DNA from: an uncultured Clostridia bacterium
GTDB lineage: Bacteria > Bacillota > Clostridia > TANB77 > CAG-508
Direction: 5' to 3'
NCBI GenBank assembly: GCA_934149005.1
Contig: CAKPDN010000002.1
Coordinates: 62,001-126,000, forward strand
Length of the DNA: 64,000 nt
Shown here: one piece after another, positions 43,179-53,034 of the stretch
Position numbering within the stretch: the first letter of the stretch is position 1
How the letters are laid out: each line of letters begins with the position of its first letter
Position numbers and translations under genes: made by a program
Notes under the pieces: generated by a model
Told to the model about the DNA's origin: nothing
The model's database searches: none
The model's input: the letters and a program-made list of their open reading frames with translations, nothing else

Positions 43179-44450
43179 ATGCAAATAATAGAGAATTCAA
43201 AAGTTAAAGAAAAATTATATATGGAAAAATTAGAAAATGGATTAACTGTTATGATAATTCCTAAAAAGGGAATTCAAAAAAAGTATATTATTTGGGGAAC
43301 AAATTATGGCTCAAATGATAGTACTTTTATAGTGCCAGGAGAAACAGAAATAACAGAAGTTCCAAAAGGAGTTGCTCATTTTTTGGAGCATAAAATGTTT
43401 GAACAAGAAAATGGAAAAAATAGTTTGGATGTGTTAACTGCATTAGGTGTTAATGCCAATGCATATACAACAAATAACCATACAGCATATTTATATGAAT
43501 GTACAGATAATTTTTATGAAGCTTTAAATGAATTTATGGATTATGTTCAACATCCATATTTTACAGATGAAAATGTTGAGAAAGAAAAAGGAATAATTGG
43601 CCAAGAAATAATGATGTATGATGATTATCCTGATTGGAAAGTATATTTAAATGCTTTAGAAGCAATGTATTATAAAAATCCTGTAAAATTAGATATAACG
43701 GGAACAATTGAAACAATAAGCAAAATAGATAAAAACATATTATATAAATGCTATAATACTTTTTATAATCCATCAAATATGGCTATGGTAATTTCAGGAG
43801 ATTTTGAACCAGAAAAATTAATAGAGGAAATTAAGAAAAGATTAATTGATATTAAATCAAATGGAGAAATAAAGAGAATTTTTGATGAGGAACCAAAAGG
43901 GATTGTAAAAGAAAAAATAGAACAAAAGATGGAAGTTAGTAGACCACTTTATACTATTGGAATAAAAGATGTTCCAGCTGAACAAAAAGAAAAAGTAAGA
44001 AAACATATATCAATTGAAATACTATTAAATTTATTAATTGGTGCAAGTTCGGATTTATACAAAAAATTATATGATATTGGAAATATCTATTCAGTTCCAA
44101 GTATTGAATATGAGTTTGACAAAAATTATGCACATATTTTAATAACAGGACAATCAAATAATCCAGAAGAATTATACGAAATGTTAAAAGAACAAATTAG
44201 TAAATTTATAAATGAGGGTATTAACCAACAGGATTTTGAAAGAACTAAAAAGATGATTTATGGTGAATATGTTAAAGAATACAATGATGTTACAGATATA
44301 GCAAGAATGTTCTTATCAGATTATTTTAAGGGAATTAATAGTTTTGACTATTTAGAAGAAATTAACAGTATAAATGCAGAATATTTAAATGAAGTTTTAA
44401 AAGATGTCTTTAATGTGAAAAATATGATATTATCTGTTGTAAAAAATTAG
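43179..44450 (+). CDS. yfmH: M16-family zinc peptidase YfmH (EF-P modification-associated)
   Basis: The catalytic partner of the preceding gene, 423 residues. The inverted zinc motif HFLEH is in GVAHFLEHKMFEQENG, and the distal Glu lies in the EKGIIGQEIMMYDD helix, where M16 enzymes carry it. AYTTNNHTAYLYECT is also typical. The start at 43179 follows GGAAGG; an upstream frame start at 43146 would overlap that site. It ends at a terminator-like hairpin with a long T-run (44464-44510). Confidence 0.92.
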   Translation: MQIIENSKVKEKLYMEKLENGLTVMIIPKKGIQKKYIIWGTNYGSNDSTFIVPGETEITEVPKGVAHFLEHKMFEQENGKNSLDVLTALGVNANAYTTNNHTAYLYECTDNFYEALNEFMDYVQHPYFTDENVEKEKGIIGQEIMMYDDYPDWKVYLNALEAMYYKNPVKLDITGTIETISKIDKNILYKCYNTFYNPSNMAMVISGDFEPEKLIEEIKKRLIDIKSNGEIKRIFDEEPKGIVKEKIEQKMEVSRPLYTIGIKDVPAEQKEKVRKHISIEILLNLLIGASSDLYKKLYDIGNIYSVPSIEYEFDKNYAHILITGQSNNPEELYEMLKEQISKFINEGINQQDFERTKKMIYGEYVKEYNDVTDIARMFLSDYFKGINSFDYLEEINSINAEYLNEVLKDVFNVKNMILSVVKN

Positions 44451-44463
44451 ATGAAAAAATTGT

Positions 44464-44510
44464 TTTAAAAATGGTATAAAAATTGAAAAATATTTTATGC
44501 CGTTTTTTTA
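44464..44510 (+). terminator. Terminator after yfmH
   Basis: AAAATGGTATAAAA pairs with TTTTATGCCGTTTT (G-T pairs included) and is followed by TTTATG. Confidence 0.65.
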
Positions 44511-44647
44511 TGATTTTATATGTCGAAAAATGGAAAAAATAGTCATACGAAAGTTGTTAAAAACCGTTGAAAATACTTGACTTGGGAAAGTTTATATGTT
44601 AATTTATAGATATACAGAAGATAAAAATCAGAAAAGGAGATATTGAT

Positions 44648-44803
44648 ATGTTAAATGATGAAATTTGTAAATTAAGAAATAAATTAAATAAGAGTATTGA
44701 AGATGGAGATGATTATTCTGTTACTTACAAATTAAGTGTTGAGTTAGATGAACTTATAGCTAAATTTTATAGAAATTTGGATGTGAAAAAGGTTAGTAAA
44801 TAA
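44648..44803 (+). CDS. Spo0E-like aspartyl-phosphate phosphatase
   Basis: A 51-residue protein too short to be picked up easily. It forms two helices; the Spo0E-family signature S-x-E-L-D-x-L-I is present in LSVELDELIAKFYR (near residues 30-43). Spo0E-type phosphatases remove phosphate from Spo0A~P and delay sporulation. The first helix is EICKLRNKLNKSIEDGD. AAAGGAGA lies eight bases before the ATG. The identification is from the motif and size. If right, it implies a Spo0A-type regulator elsewhere in the genome. The terminator stem begins inside the last codons. Confidence 0.8.
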   Translation: MLNDEICKLRNKLNKSIEDGDDYSVTYKLSVELDELIAKFYRNLDVKKVSK

Positions 44804-44823
44804 TAAAATTTATTAGCCTTTTG
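44786..44823 (+). terminator. Terminator overlapping the end of the Spo0E-like gene
   Basis: AAAAGGTTAGTAAA (coding) pairs with TTTATTAGCCTTTT downstream of the stop codon, then TTG. Confidence 0.75.
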
Positions 44824-44848
44824 TTATGGTTTACAAAGTTATAGTTTA

Positions 44849-45329
44849 GTTACAGCCAACAGACTCAGCAAAATAATTGAGGCATGAGATGCTTCCTTAA
44901 GGGGTATATATCTTTTGATATTGTATCCGTTTGAATGAAGAGAAAAATAGAAAATCTTAAATAAAAAACAGAGGAATGCTCACGGTAAAAATGTATATAT
45001 GTATATGTTTTAATAATTTTCTTGGTTCAATATGCAACATAAGAATTTCTAAAATAAATTAATGGCACCCTTCCACTTAACCCTCACTTCGTTCGGAGTG
45101 AACTCTTTCCATTAATTTATTTAAGAAATTCTAATATTGCTCCAATCACATTCGAAAATGATTACAACATATACATATATACATTTTTAGCCAGAGTGAG
45201 AGAGGCTCGGTTTTTTATGTTAGATTTTATTTTTGAACGCAATGAACAGGATACAATATCAAAAGATATATACCCCTTAAGGAAGCATCTCATGCCTCAA
45301 TTATTTTGCTGTGCCTGTTAGCTGTAACT
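44849..45329. repeat. Long palindromic element, copy B (481 bp)
   Basis: The outer arms, about 84 bp each, are nearly perfect complements (AGGCATGAGATGCTTCCTTA, GGGGTATATATCTTTTGATA). The inner part contains TGTATATATGTATATG-type pairing arms and, at the centre, GGCACCCTTCCACTTAACCC through GGAGTGAACTCTTTCC. The side motifs GGAATGCTCACGG and AGCCAGAGTGAGAGAGGCTC match copies A and C. No coding frame. It starts 26 bp after the Spo0E-like gene's terminator. Relative to copy C the core is inverted. Confidence 0.85.
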
Positions 45330-45357
45330 CTGTATAAAAAATCAAAATTTAAATCTC

Positions 45358-45386
45358 TTGATAAATTTATAAAATTATTATATAAT
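45358..45386 (+). promoter_or_regulatory. Promoter of the SNF2 helicase gene
   Basis: TTGATA (45358-45363) and TATAAT (45381-45386), 17-bp spacer. Confidence 0.75.
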
Positions 45387-45412
45387 ATTACATCAAGTAA
45401 AGGAGAAAGTTT

Positions 45413-48400
45413 ATGTTAATAAATAATAATATTATAGAAGAATTATGTATAGATGCTGGATATGCAAGAGAAGCAAAAGCAAAAAGATATACTAGACAAG
45501 GAAAAGTAAGAATAATGAAAGTAAGTTATGGCAATGGAGATAATTTTGAAGTATCAGGTAAAGTTTATGAAAATGATATTTATGACACATACATTAATGT
45601 AGAAAATGGTGAAATCCAATCTATACAATGTACATGTCCAGATTATTATAACACATATGGGGTTTGTAAACACAGTCTTGCTACAATATTAACATTTAAA
45701 GAGATGGATTATTATGATACAAGAAGAAAAGAAGAAAATTCTGAGACAAGAGAAAATAGAAGTCTAAATAAATACAATAGTTTTAACCAAATTGTTAAAA
45801 TTTTATATAATGAAGAATTAAATGAAATAGATGCAGATTTAGATATTGAATTAAAAAATAAGGGGACAATTAAAATTGAGCCTAAGATAATATATGATAA
45901 GTTTACCAAAGAAATGAAAATAGAATTTAAAATCGGAAATAAGAGAATGTATAAATTGAAAAATTTAGCCGAATTTTATAAATTAATGAATAATAAAGAA
46001 TTTTATAAATATGGAGATAAATTAGAATTTGTACATACAAAAGAAATGTTCCAAGATGAAAGCCAAAGTTTATTAGAATTTATATTAAAATATTCAGAAA
46101 TAATAGCATTTACAAATTCAAATGCAAATTCAAATTATAGATATTATGGTAAAGCATTAAATGAAAGCAGTATAATCGTAGGAAATACTGCAATTGATGA
46201 ATTATTTGAAGTATTAAAAAACCAAAAAACAATTATTGAACGAGAATATGAAAAAAAAGAAGTATATTTTATAGATGGTAATCCAGAATTAGAATTTAAT
46301 TTGCAAAAAATAGGTGATGATGAATATAGAATTATTACGGATTTTGATATATATCAAACAACAATATTAAAGGGAAAAGAATATAAATATGTTTTAACTG
46401 ATAATGGTTTATATAGATGTACAAAAGAATTTGAAAATACTACTTTGAAATTGTTGAAATTATTTAGAGAAAATTTTTTAACTCAAGTTTTGTTGAGTAA
46501 AAATGAACTAGGTGAATTATTTTCAGTAATACTTCCTAAAGTAAAAAATGCAATTAAAATAGATGAAAACATAAAAGAAGAAATTAAGGAATATGAGCCA
46601 CAGAGATTAGCAGTAAAAGTATATTTAGATTTTGATGGAAATGGATATATAATTGCAAATGTGAAGTTATGTTATGGTGAAAATGAATTTAACCCTTTAA
46701 ATGAAGCAGAAGAAAAAGGTTTTAAATATCCTAGAAATGTGTTTGAAGAAACAAAATCTATGAATATTTTTAGAAAAACAGGATTTATGTTTGATGTGAA
46801 AAATTTATGTTTTATATTGCCGGATGAAGAAAAAATATATGAATTTTTGACTAATGATATAAATTATTACATGCAAAAGTTTGAGGTATTAGCAACAGAA
46901 AATTTTAAATCTAAAGAAATAATAAAGCCTAAAATGACATCATTAGGAGTAAGAGTAGAAAATAATTTATTATCAGTTGATTTATCTCAATTTAATATTG
47001 ATTTAGATGAGTTAGAAGAAATAATAAAAAAATATAAATTAAAGAAGAAATATCATAGGTTAAAAAATGGATTGTTTTTAGATTTAGAGCATAATAATGA
47101 AATTGATTTTATTGATAAATTAATTACAGGGGCAGACATTGATTATAAAGAGTTACAAAGCGGAAGCATAAGATTACCTGTAAATAGAACATTATATTTA
47201 AACCAATTGTTAAAAGAAATAAAGGGAACACAAATTATAAAAAATTCAGAATATAAAAATATTATAGATGGATTAGATAAAGATTTGTTAGATGAAGAAG
47301 TAAAAATACCTAAACAGCTTGAAGATATTTTAAGACCATATCAAATAACCGGATTTAAATGGCTAAAAACATTAGACTATTATAAATTCGGAGGGATACT
47401 TGCAGATGATATGGGACTTGGAAAAACAATTCAAATAATATCAATACTTTTAGATTATAAACAAAATGGTAGAAAACATAAAGCAAGTATTGTTGTATCA
47501 CCAAGTTCATTATCATTAAACTGGAAAAACGAAATTGAAAAATTTGCACCAGAATTAAATACTAATGTTGTAAGAGGAACTGCATCAGAAAGAAAAGAAA
47601 TAATAGAAAATATTGATAAATATGATTTAATTATAACATCATATGATTTATTAAAAAGAGATATTGATACTTATAAGGAAAAAAACTATGAATTTAAATT
47701 TATTATTGCAGATGAAGCACAATATTTGAAAAACAATAATACCAAAAATGCTAAAGCAATAAAACAATTAAATGCAGAAACAAGGTTTGCATTAACAGGT
47801 ACACCAATAGAAAATTCATTAGCAGAATTATGGTCAATATTCGATTTGATAATGCCAGGATATTTATTTAATTACAAAGAATTTAAATTAAAATATGAAA
47901 CAGCTATTGTGAAAGATGAAGATAAAGAGACAATGAATAAGTTAAAAATGTTAATAGAACCATTTATATTAAGGAGAACTAAAAAAGAAGTATTAACAGA
48001 ATTGCCAGAAAAAACAATAAGTGTATTAGATAATGAAATGGAAGAAGAGCAAAGAAAATTGTACCTATCATATTTAGTAAAAGCTAGACAGGAATTACAA
48101 GATGAAATAAGTATAAATGGATATGAAAAAAGTCAAATAAAAATATTAGCAGCACTTACAAGATTAAGACAAATTTGTTGTCATCCAGGACTATTTATTG
48201 AGGATTATAAAGGTGGAAGTAGTAAATTAGAACAATGTTTAGAAATAATAAAAGATGGAATAAATGCTGGACATAAAATTTTACTATTTTCTAGTTATAC
48301 ATCAATGTTTGAAATAATAGAAAAAGAATTAAAAAAATGTGATATTAAATATTTTAAATTAACAGGTTCTACAAAAGTTGATGAAAGAATAGAACTTGTA

Positions 48401-48733
48401 GATGAATTTAATAATAATCCAGAAATAGGAGTGTTTTTAATTTCATTAAAAGCTGGTGGAACTGGACTTAATTTAATTGGTGCTGACATGGTTATACATT
48501 ATGATCCATGGTGGAATATCTCGGCGGAAAATCAAGCAACAGATAGAGCATATAGAATTGGACAAAAAAATAATGTTCAAGTTTATAAATTAATAACTAA
48601 AGATTCAATAGAAGAGAAGATTTATGAACTACAACAAAGAAAAGCTGAGCTTACAGATAATATTCTTAGCACTCAAACAACATTTATTAATAGATTTTCT
48701 AAAGAAGATATTATGAATTTGTTTAAAGTTTGA
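45413..48733 (+). CDS. SNF2/RapA-type helicase with SWIM zinc finger
   Basis: An 1106-residue superfamily 2 DNA translocase. The N-terminal SWIM finger is CTCPDYYNTYGVCKHSLATI (residues about 69-88; CxC...CxH). A bacterial SNF2-associated middle domain follows. The C-terminal motor has motif I DDMGLGKTIQ, motif II DEAQYLKN, motif III ALTGTPIENS, and motifs V-VI GGTGLNLIGADMV and QATDRAYRIGQ. The family is widespread in Firmicutes, with likely roles in nucleoprotein remodelling; no exact function is settled. It is a single gene; trmFO follows 28 bp later and is probably co-transcribed. AAGGAGA precedes the ATG. Confidence 0.93.
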   Translation: MLINNNIIEELCIDAGYAREAKAKRYTRQGKVRIMKVSYGNGDNFEVSGKVYENDIYDTYINVENGEIQSIQCTCPDYYNTYGVCKHSLATILTFKEMDYYDTRRKEENSETRENRSLNKYNSFNQIVKILYNEELNEIDADLDIELKNKGTIKIEPKIIYDKFTKEMKIEFKIGNKRMYKLKNLAEFYKLMNNKEFYKYGDKLEFVHTKEMFQDESQSLLEFILKYSEIIAFTNSNANSNYRYYGKALNESSIIVGNTAIDELFEVLKNQKTIIEREYEKKEVYFIDGNPELEFNLQKIGDDEYRIITDFDIYQTTILKGKEYKYVLTDNGLYRCTKEFENTTLKLLKLFRENFLTQVLLSKNELGELFSVILPKVKNAIKIDENIKEEIKEYEPQRLAVKVYLDFDGNGYIIANVKLCYGENEFNPLNEAEEKGFKYPRNVFEETKSMNIFRKTGFMFDVKNLCFILPDEEKIYEFLTNDINYYMQKFEVLATENFKSKEIIKPKMTSLGVRVENNLLSVDLSQFNIDLDELEEIIKKYKLKKKYHRLKNGLFLDLEHNNEIDFIDKLITGADIDYKELQSGSIRLPVNRTLYLNQLLKEIKGTQIIKNSEYKNIIDGLDKDLLDEEVKIPKQLEDILRPYQITGFKWLKTLDYYKFGGILADDMGLGKTIQIISILLDYKQNGRKHKASIVVSPSSLSLNWKNEIEKFAPELNTNVVRGTASERKEIIENIDKYDLIITSYDLLKRDIDTYKEKNYEFKFIIADEAQYLKNNNTKNAKAIKQLNAETRFALTGTPIENSLAELWSIFDLIMPGYLFNYKEFKLKYETAIVKDEDKETMNKLKMLIEPFILRRTKKEVLTELPEKTISVLDNEMEEEQRKLYLSYLVKARQELQDEISINGYEKSQIKILAALTRLRQICCHPGLFIEDYKGGSSKLEQCLEIIKDGINAGHKILLFSSYTSMFEIIEKELKKCDIKYFKLTGSTKVDERIELVDEFNNNPEIGVFLISLKAGGTGLNLIGADMVIHYDPWWNISAENQATDRAYRIGQKNNVQVYKLITKDSIEEKIYELQQRKAELTDNILSTQTTFINRFSKEDIMNLFKV

Positions 48734-48761
48734 AATTTTATATTAAAAAGGAAAGATAAAA

Positions 48762-50138
48762 ATGAAAGATTATATAACAATAATAGGTGGTGGACTAGCA
48801 GGCTGCGAAGCTGCTTACCAAATTGCAAAAGTTGGAATAAAAGTAAAATTGTATGAAATGAAACCAACTAAGTTTTCTGATGCACATTCAAATGAAAATT
48901 TGGCTGAAATAGTATGTAGCAATTCTTTTAAATCTAATCTGTTAACTAATGCATGTGGTTTATTAAAAGAAGAATTAAGAAAGCTTGATTCTTTATTAAT
49001 TAAAATTGCTGATGAAACTCAAGTGCCAGCTGGTCAGGCTTTGGCAGTAGATAGAAAAAAGTTCTCTAAAAGGGTTACTGAAATAATAGAAAAAAATCCT
49101 TTAATTGAGATTATACACAAAGAAGTAGAAAATGTGGATTGTAATAGTGAAATTAATTCTGAAGATGGAATTGTTATTATTGCAACAGGCCCATTAACTT
49201 CAGAAAAGTTGGCACAAAATATAATGAAAATTACTGGTGAGGATAAATTATATTTTTATGATGCAGCTGCTCCTATTATTAGCAAAAATAGTATAGATTT
49301 TGATATTGCTTTTTATGGAAATAGATATGAACAAGAAAAGAAAAAAGATGAAACTGTTGAAGATTGGAAAATAAGACAATTACAGCAAGAAGAAAGTTAT
49401 ATAAATCTTCCTATGAATAAAGAAGAATATGAGAAGTTTTGGAAAGCACTAGTAGAAGCGGAAGTTGTTACATTACATGATTTTGAAAAAAGAGAAATTT
49501 TTGAAGGATGTATGCCTATTGAAGTAATGGCAAAAAGAGGAATAGATACTTTAAGATTTGGACCTTTAAAACCAGTAGGATTTGATGATTTAAGGACAGG
49601 AAAAAGACCATATGCTATTATTCAATTAAGACAAGATAATTCTGAAGGTAGCATATATAATATGGTTGGATTTCAAACAAATTTAAAATTTGGAGAGCAA
49701 AAAAGAATATTTAGTATGATACCAGGATTAGAAAATGCAGAATTTATTAAATATGGTGTTATGCATAGAAATACTTATATAAATTCTACTAAATTACTAG
49801 ATGAAACTTACAACCTAAAGTCTAATAATAATATTTATTTTGCTGGGCAAATTACAGGTGTTGAAGGCTATGTGGAATCAATTTCTTCTGGAATGGTAGT
49901 TGCCTTAAATGCAATTTCTGATTTTAAAAGGAGTGAACTTAAAGAAAGAAAAAAAGTAAGATTTTCACCATATACTGTAATTGGTGCTTTGGCTAAATAT
50001 ATCTCTACTGAGAATGATAAGTTCCAACCAATGAATGCTAACTTTGGAATTTTGCCAGAATTAGAAGGAAAAAAGATTAGAGATAAAAAAGAGAGATATA
50101 TGAAATTAGCTGAGAGAAGTTTAATGTATAATATTTAA
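48762..50138 (+). CDS. trmFO: Folate-dependent tRNA(m5U54)-methyltransferase TrmFO
   Basis: The flavoprotein methylates U54 of the tRNA T-loop using methylenetetrahydrofolate and FADH2. It has 458 residues, the usual length being about 435-460. The FAD dinucleotide-binding motif is IIGGGLAGCEAAYQIA. Typical blocks are CSNSFKSNLLTNACGLLKEE, PAGQALAVDRKKF, FYDAAAPII, GPLKPVGFDDLRTGKRPYAI and GQITGVEGYVESISSGM. AAGGAAAG precedes the start. It lies behind the SNF2 gene. Confidence 0.97.
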   Translation: MKDYITIIGGGLAGCEAAYQIAKVGIKVKLYEMKPTKFSDAHSNENLAEIVCSNSFKSNLLTNACGLLKEELRKLDSLLIKIADETQVPAGQALAVDRKKFSKRVTEIIEKNPLIEIIHKEVENVDCNSEINSEDGIVIIATGPLTSEKLAQNIMKITGEDKLYFYDAAAPIISKNSIDFDIAFYGNRYEQEKKKDETVEDWKIRQLQQEESYINLPMNKEEYEKFWKALVEAEVVTLHDFEKREIFEGCMPIEVMAKRGIDTLRFGPLKPVGFDDLRTGKRPYAIIQLRQDNSEGSIYNMVGFQTNLKFGEQKRIFSMIPGLENAEFIKYGVMHRNTYINSTKLLDETYNLKSNNNIYFAGQITGVEGYVESISSGMVVALNAISDFKRSELKERKKVRFSPYTVIGALAKYISTENDKFQPMNANFGILPELEGKKIRDKKERYMKLAERSLMYNI

Positions 50139-50192
50139 AATATCCTGTTGCAATTCGTTCAGTGAGATATAAAATATAATTACTATAAATGG

Positions 50193-50270
50193 TGATATAT
50201 TAATATTTTTTGTAAAAAACATAGCTGGGGTCTACCTATGGGTCTTTTACTGCAAAATATTAATATATCA
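50193..50270. repeat. 78-bp hairpin between trmFO and the 817-aa unknown
   Basis: TGATATATTAATATTTT and AAAATATTAATATATCA form a 17-bp perfect outer stem; GACCC/GGGTC-like pairs lie within. It has no T-run after it. It could be a transcript-stabilising hairpin or a further small element. Confidence 0.6.
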
Positions 50271-50315
50271 ACATTTAAAACAGATTAATATATTTTCTTA
50301 ATTCTCATAAAAGTA

Positions 50316-50344
50316 TTGCTATTTTGGTAATATTTTGGTATAAT
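50316..50344 (+). promoter_or_regulatory. Promoter of the 817-aa unknown
   Basis: TTGCTA (50316-50321) and TATAAT (50339-50344), 17-bp spacer. Confidence 0.7.
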
Positions 50345-50398
50345 TTATAGTAGGGTTTACGATTATGTCAAAATATTAAATGTTTTGGAGGAAAATGT

Positions 50399-52852
50399 AT
50401 GGAAAATATAATTGAAACAATAACAAAGAAATTAAATCAAATTGCTAATCAAAAAAAAGAATTAAATTCATTAAATGAAGACTTAGTTAATAAACAAAAA
50501 GAAATACTAGAAAAAATGGCTATTATAAAAGAATTAAAAGCTAAAAATGATGATTCTTATAAAACCGTTTTAGAAGAAGCAAAAAAACTACAACAAGAAC
50601 ATGAAATACTTTATAATAGATATCAAGAAGGAAAACAAATTGTTGAAAAAAGTATTACAGAATTAAAATCTAATATTATTAAGAATTTGAAATACAAAAA
50701 AAGCATAATAAAAAAATATAATGGTGTAGACTTAACAAGCATTAATATGGATGTTTTAAAAAAAGAAGAACAAAAAATAAGAAAATGTATGATTGCAAAT
50801 AAAATATCTAAAGAAAAATTTGAAAAATTATCACCAGAACAACAAAAAAAGATTACAAAAATGAAAGAATATTATAAAGATAATAAAAAAAGATTTAATG
50901 CAATTAGAGAGGTTGTTAACTACACTAAACTTGTTGGAGATAAGAATCCAGAAGATGTGCTAGAAAGAATTGAAGATGTAATTTATGAAATAGATGATAA
51001 ATTTAGTTTAGAAAACATTGACAAAATAACATCTGTTAAATTAAATGAAGAAAATTCAAAAGCAATTGAAGGAAAAAATCCAGAAAATAATGAAAATATT
51101 GTAAAAGCCCAAGAATTAGAAAATGAAATAAAAGAAATAAAAAGTAATTTATTAAAAAATATGAAATTATTGGATACATATAAAGATAATCCTACAAAAC
51201 TTGAAGAGATAACAAGAAAAATAAGAGGATTAGAAGAAGAAAATAAAGTATTATATGAAAAATTAAATAATATTCAGGTTGATGATATTTTACAAAAAAC
51301 TAGTGAGATATTGGGAAGAGGAGTAACAACACAAAATAAAGGAACAAAAGCAAAAGACAATGAAAATCAAAAATCTCATAGAATAATGGTTAAATTCGAT
51401 ATAAAAACTGGGAAATATATATATATTGATGAAAATGGTAAAAAAACTTATTGCAATGCATTTGAAGAAAAAGAAGGAAAATATATTGACTGTATACCAA
51501 AAGAAACAAAGAAAAAAATTATAGAGTTTTCTATGAAAAAAGGTTTGACAAAAAAACAAGCTAAAAAGTTAGATGACAAAATATGTGCAGTTTTAAAATT
51601 AAAGAATCCAGAATTGCTAAATAAGTATATAGAATCAGTTAAAGAGGATGAAGAATTCGATAAAGGTTTCGATATTGTTTACGATTTAAGAAAAAGAAAA
51701 CAAAAAATTGAACAAAAAATAGGATATAGAAACTTAAGAAATATTATGAAAAAAGCAAAAGCTCATAGTAAATTAGGAATAGCTGAAGTATTAAAAGATA
51801 AATCAAGAACATTATTATATGGATTGCTTGGAGGTACAGCTTTAACTGCAATAGGATCAGGAACTTTAAACAACAATTTGAATAAAGACCAAAATCAGGA
51901 ACAGCCATTAGAAAATGTTGAAATATTAGATAATGGTATTTTGAAAAATGATATTATTGATAATTCTAATGTATCAAAAGAAAAAGAACAAGAAAAAGAT
52001 AATATTAATAAAGAGCAACAAGAAAAATTAAATGATGAAAAAAATAGTGAACTAAAAAATGGGGATTATGTAAAAATATCAAAAAGTGCAATGTTGTTTG
52101 CCAATCCATCAGATTTATTGAGAATAAAACAAGGAGTTAATGCTAATGAAAGAATTTATATAAAAAATTCATCACTAGATAAATTATATAAAGTAGATAA
52201 AATTGAATACTTATTACCAAATGGCGATGCGGTAGTTATAGGGAAAGATGAAAATTTAGAAGATGTTTTAGCTAAAAAAGGATTAGATAAGAGTTCAATA
52301 GAAAATAAAGATGTTATTAAAGTCTGCCATACTATTGCGGAAGGAGTAGCACAATGGGTAGAAACAGATGAAATTGAAAAAGTAGAACTTAAAGTTGACA
52401 AACTTGGAAATGTTGTTGAAAAAACTGAGGAAGAAAAAGCACTAGATGAAGCGATGGAAAATTACTATAAACAGAAAGAGACTTTAAAACAACAAACAAA
52501 TACTAAGTCAACAAACAATGCTGTAAAGAGTGAAGAAAAATCTAATCAAAAATCTGAGCAAGCTCCAAAAGATATAAAACAACAAGATGAAACTAAAAAA
52601 GAAGGAAAGACTGGAAAAAATAATGAGGTAATTTTTGATGATTCAAAAGAAAAGATTGTTGTTTTTGATGAATCAAAAATTAATGGTAAAGTCGACAAAA
52701 AAGAAGATAATACTGTTGATATGGATGAACTAGAAAGTGAAGTTATAAGTAGTGAAGAAAAAAATAATGCTGTTGATATTGACAATTTAAAAGATGAAGT
52801 TGTTAGTAGCGAAACAAAAGGTGAAGTTATCATTGAAGATGATGAAAGATAA
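50399..52852 (+). CDS. Large charged coiled-coil protein, unknown (817 aa)
   Basis: No family is recognised. Residues 1-100 and 235-300 are predicted coiled coil (IANQKKELNSLNEDLVNKQK, LENEIKEIKSNLLKNMKLLD). A middle region (about 320-455) looks globular (FDIKTGKYIYIDENGKKTYC). One hydrophobic segment lies near residues 470-490 (LLYGLLGGTALTAIGSG). After it comes a second globular part (about 555-680: KNGDYVKISKSAMLFANPSD, IAEGVAQWVETDEIEKVELK). The last 120 residues are acidic and low complexity. The layout suggests a membrane-tethered protein with large soluble parts on both sides. It is a single gene with its own promoter, upstream of the str operon. Confidence 0.65.
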   Translation: MENIIETITKKLNQIANQKKELNSLNEDLVNKQKEILEKMAIIKELKAKNDDSYKTVLEEAKKLQQEHEILYNRYQEGKQIVEKSITELKSNIIKNLKYKKSIIKKYNGVDLTSINMDVLKKEEQKIRKCMIANKISKEKFEKLSPEQQKKITKMKEYYKDNKKRFNAIREVVNYTKLVGDKNPEDVLERIEDVIYEIDDKFSLENIDKITSVKLNEENSKAIEGKNPENNENIVKAQELENEIKEIKSNLLKNMKLLDTYKDNPTKLEEITRKIRGLEEENKVLYEKLNNIQVDDILQKTSEILGRGVTTQNKGTKAKDNENQKSHRIMVKFDIKTGKYIYIDENGKKTYCNAFEEKEGKYIDCIPKETKKKIIEFSMKKGLTKKQAKKLDDKICAVLKLKNPELLNKYIESVKEDEEFDKGFDIVYDLRKRKQKIEQKIGYRNLRNIMKKAKAHSKLGIAEVLKDKSRTLLYGLLGGTALTAIGSGTLNNNLNKDQNQEQPLENVEILDNGILKNDIIDNSNVSKEKEQEKDNINKEQQEKLNDEKNSELKNGDYVKISKSAMLFANPSDLLRIKQGVNANERIYIKNSSLDKLYKVDKIEYLLPNGDAVVIGKDENLEDVLAKKGLDKSSIENKDVIKVCHTIAEGVAQWVETDEIEKVELKVDKLGNVVEKTEEEKALDEAMENYYKQKETLKQQTNTKSTNNAVKSEEKSNQKSEQAPKDIKQQDETKKEGKTGKNNEVIFDDSKEKIVVFDESKINGKVDKKEDNTVDMDELESEVISSEEKNNAVDIDNLKDEVVSSETKGEVIIEDDER

Positions 52853-52884
52853 GTTGAATATTAGAAAAAAATTCTAAGTTTTTC

Positions 52885-52913
52885 TTGACTTATAGATATA
52901 AAGATGATAAAAT
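52885..52913 (+). promoter_or_regulatory. Promoter of the str operon
   Basis: TTGACT (52885-52890) and TAAAAT (52908-52913), 17-bp spacer. A structured leader follows. Confidence 0.8.
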
Positions 52914-52915
52914 AT

Positions 52916-52962
52916 AAACTGTTACAATAAATTGCATGTATTGTGCAATTCCGTAGCAGTTT
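52916..52962 (+). promoter_or_regulatory. Structured leader hairpin upstream of rpsL
   Basis: Outer arms AAACTGTTAC and GTAGCAGTTT and an inner AATTGCA/TGCAATT stem give a two-part hairpin at the very 5' end of the mRNA. It is followed by TTTAGTTTTG, so an attenuator is conceivable. The role is inferred. Confidence 0.5.
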
Positions 52963-53034
52963 ATTTAGTTTTGTGCAACTAATATTTCATAAATATTACG
53001 AACACATAATATAAAAGTAGGAGGTGAAATTTAA

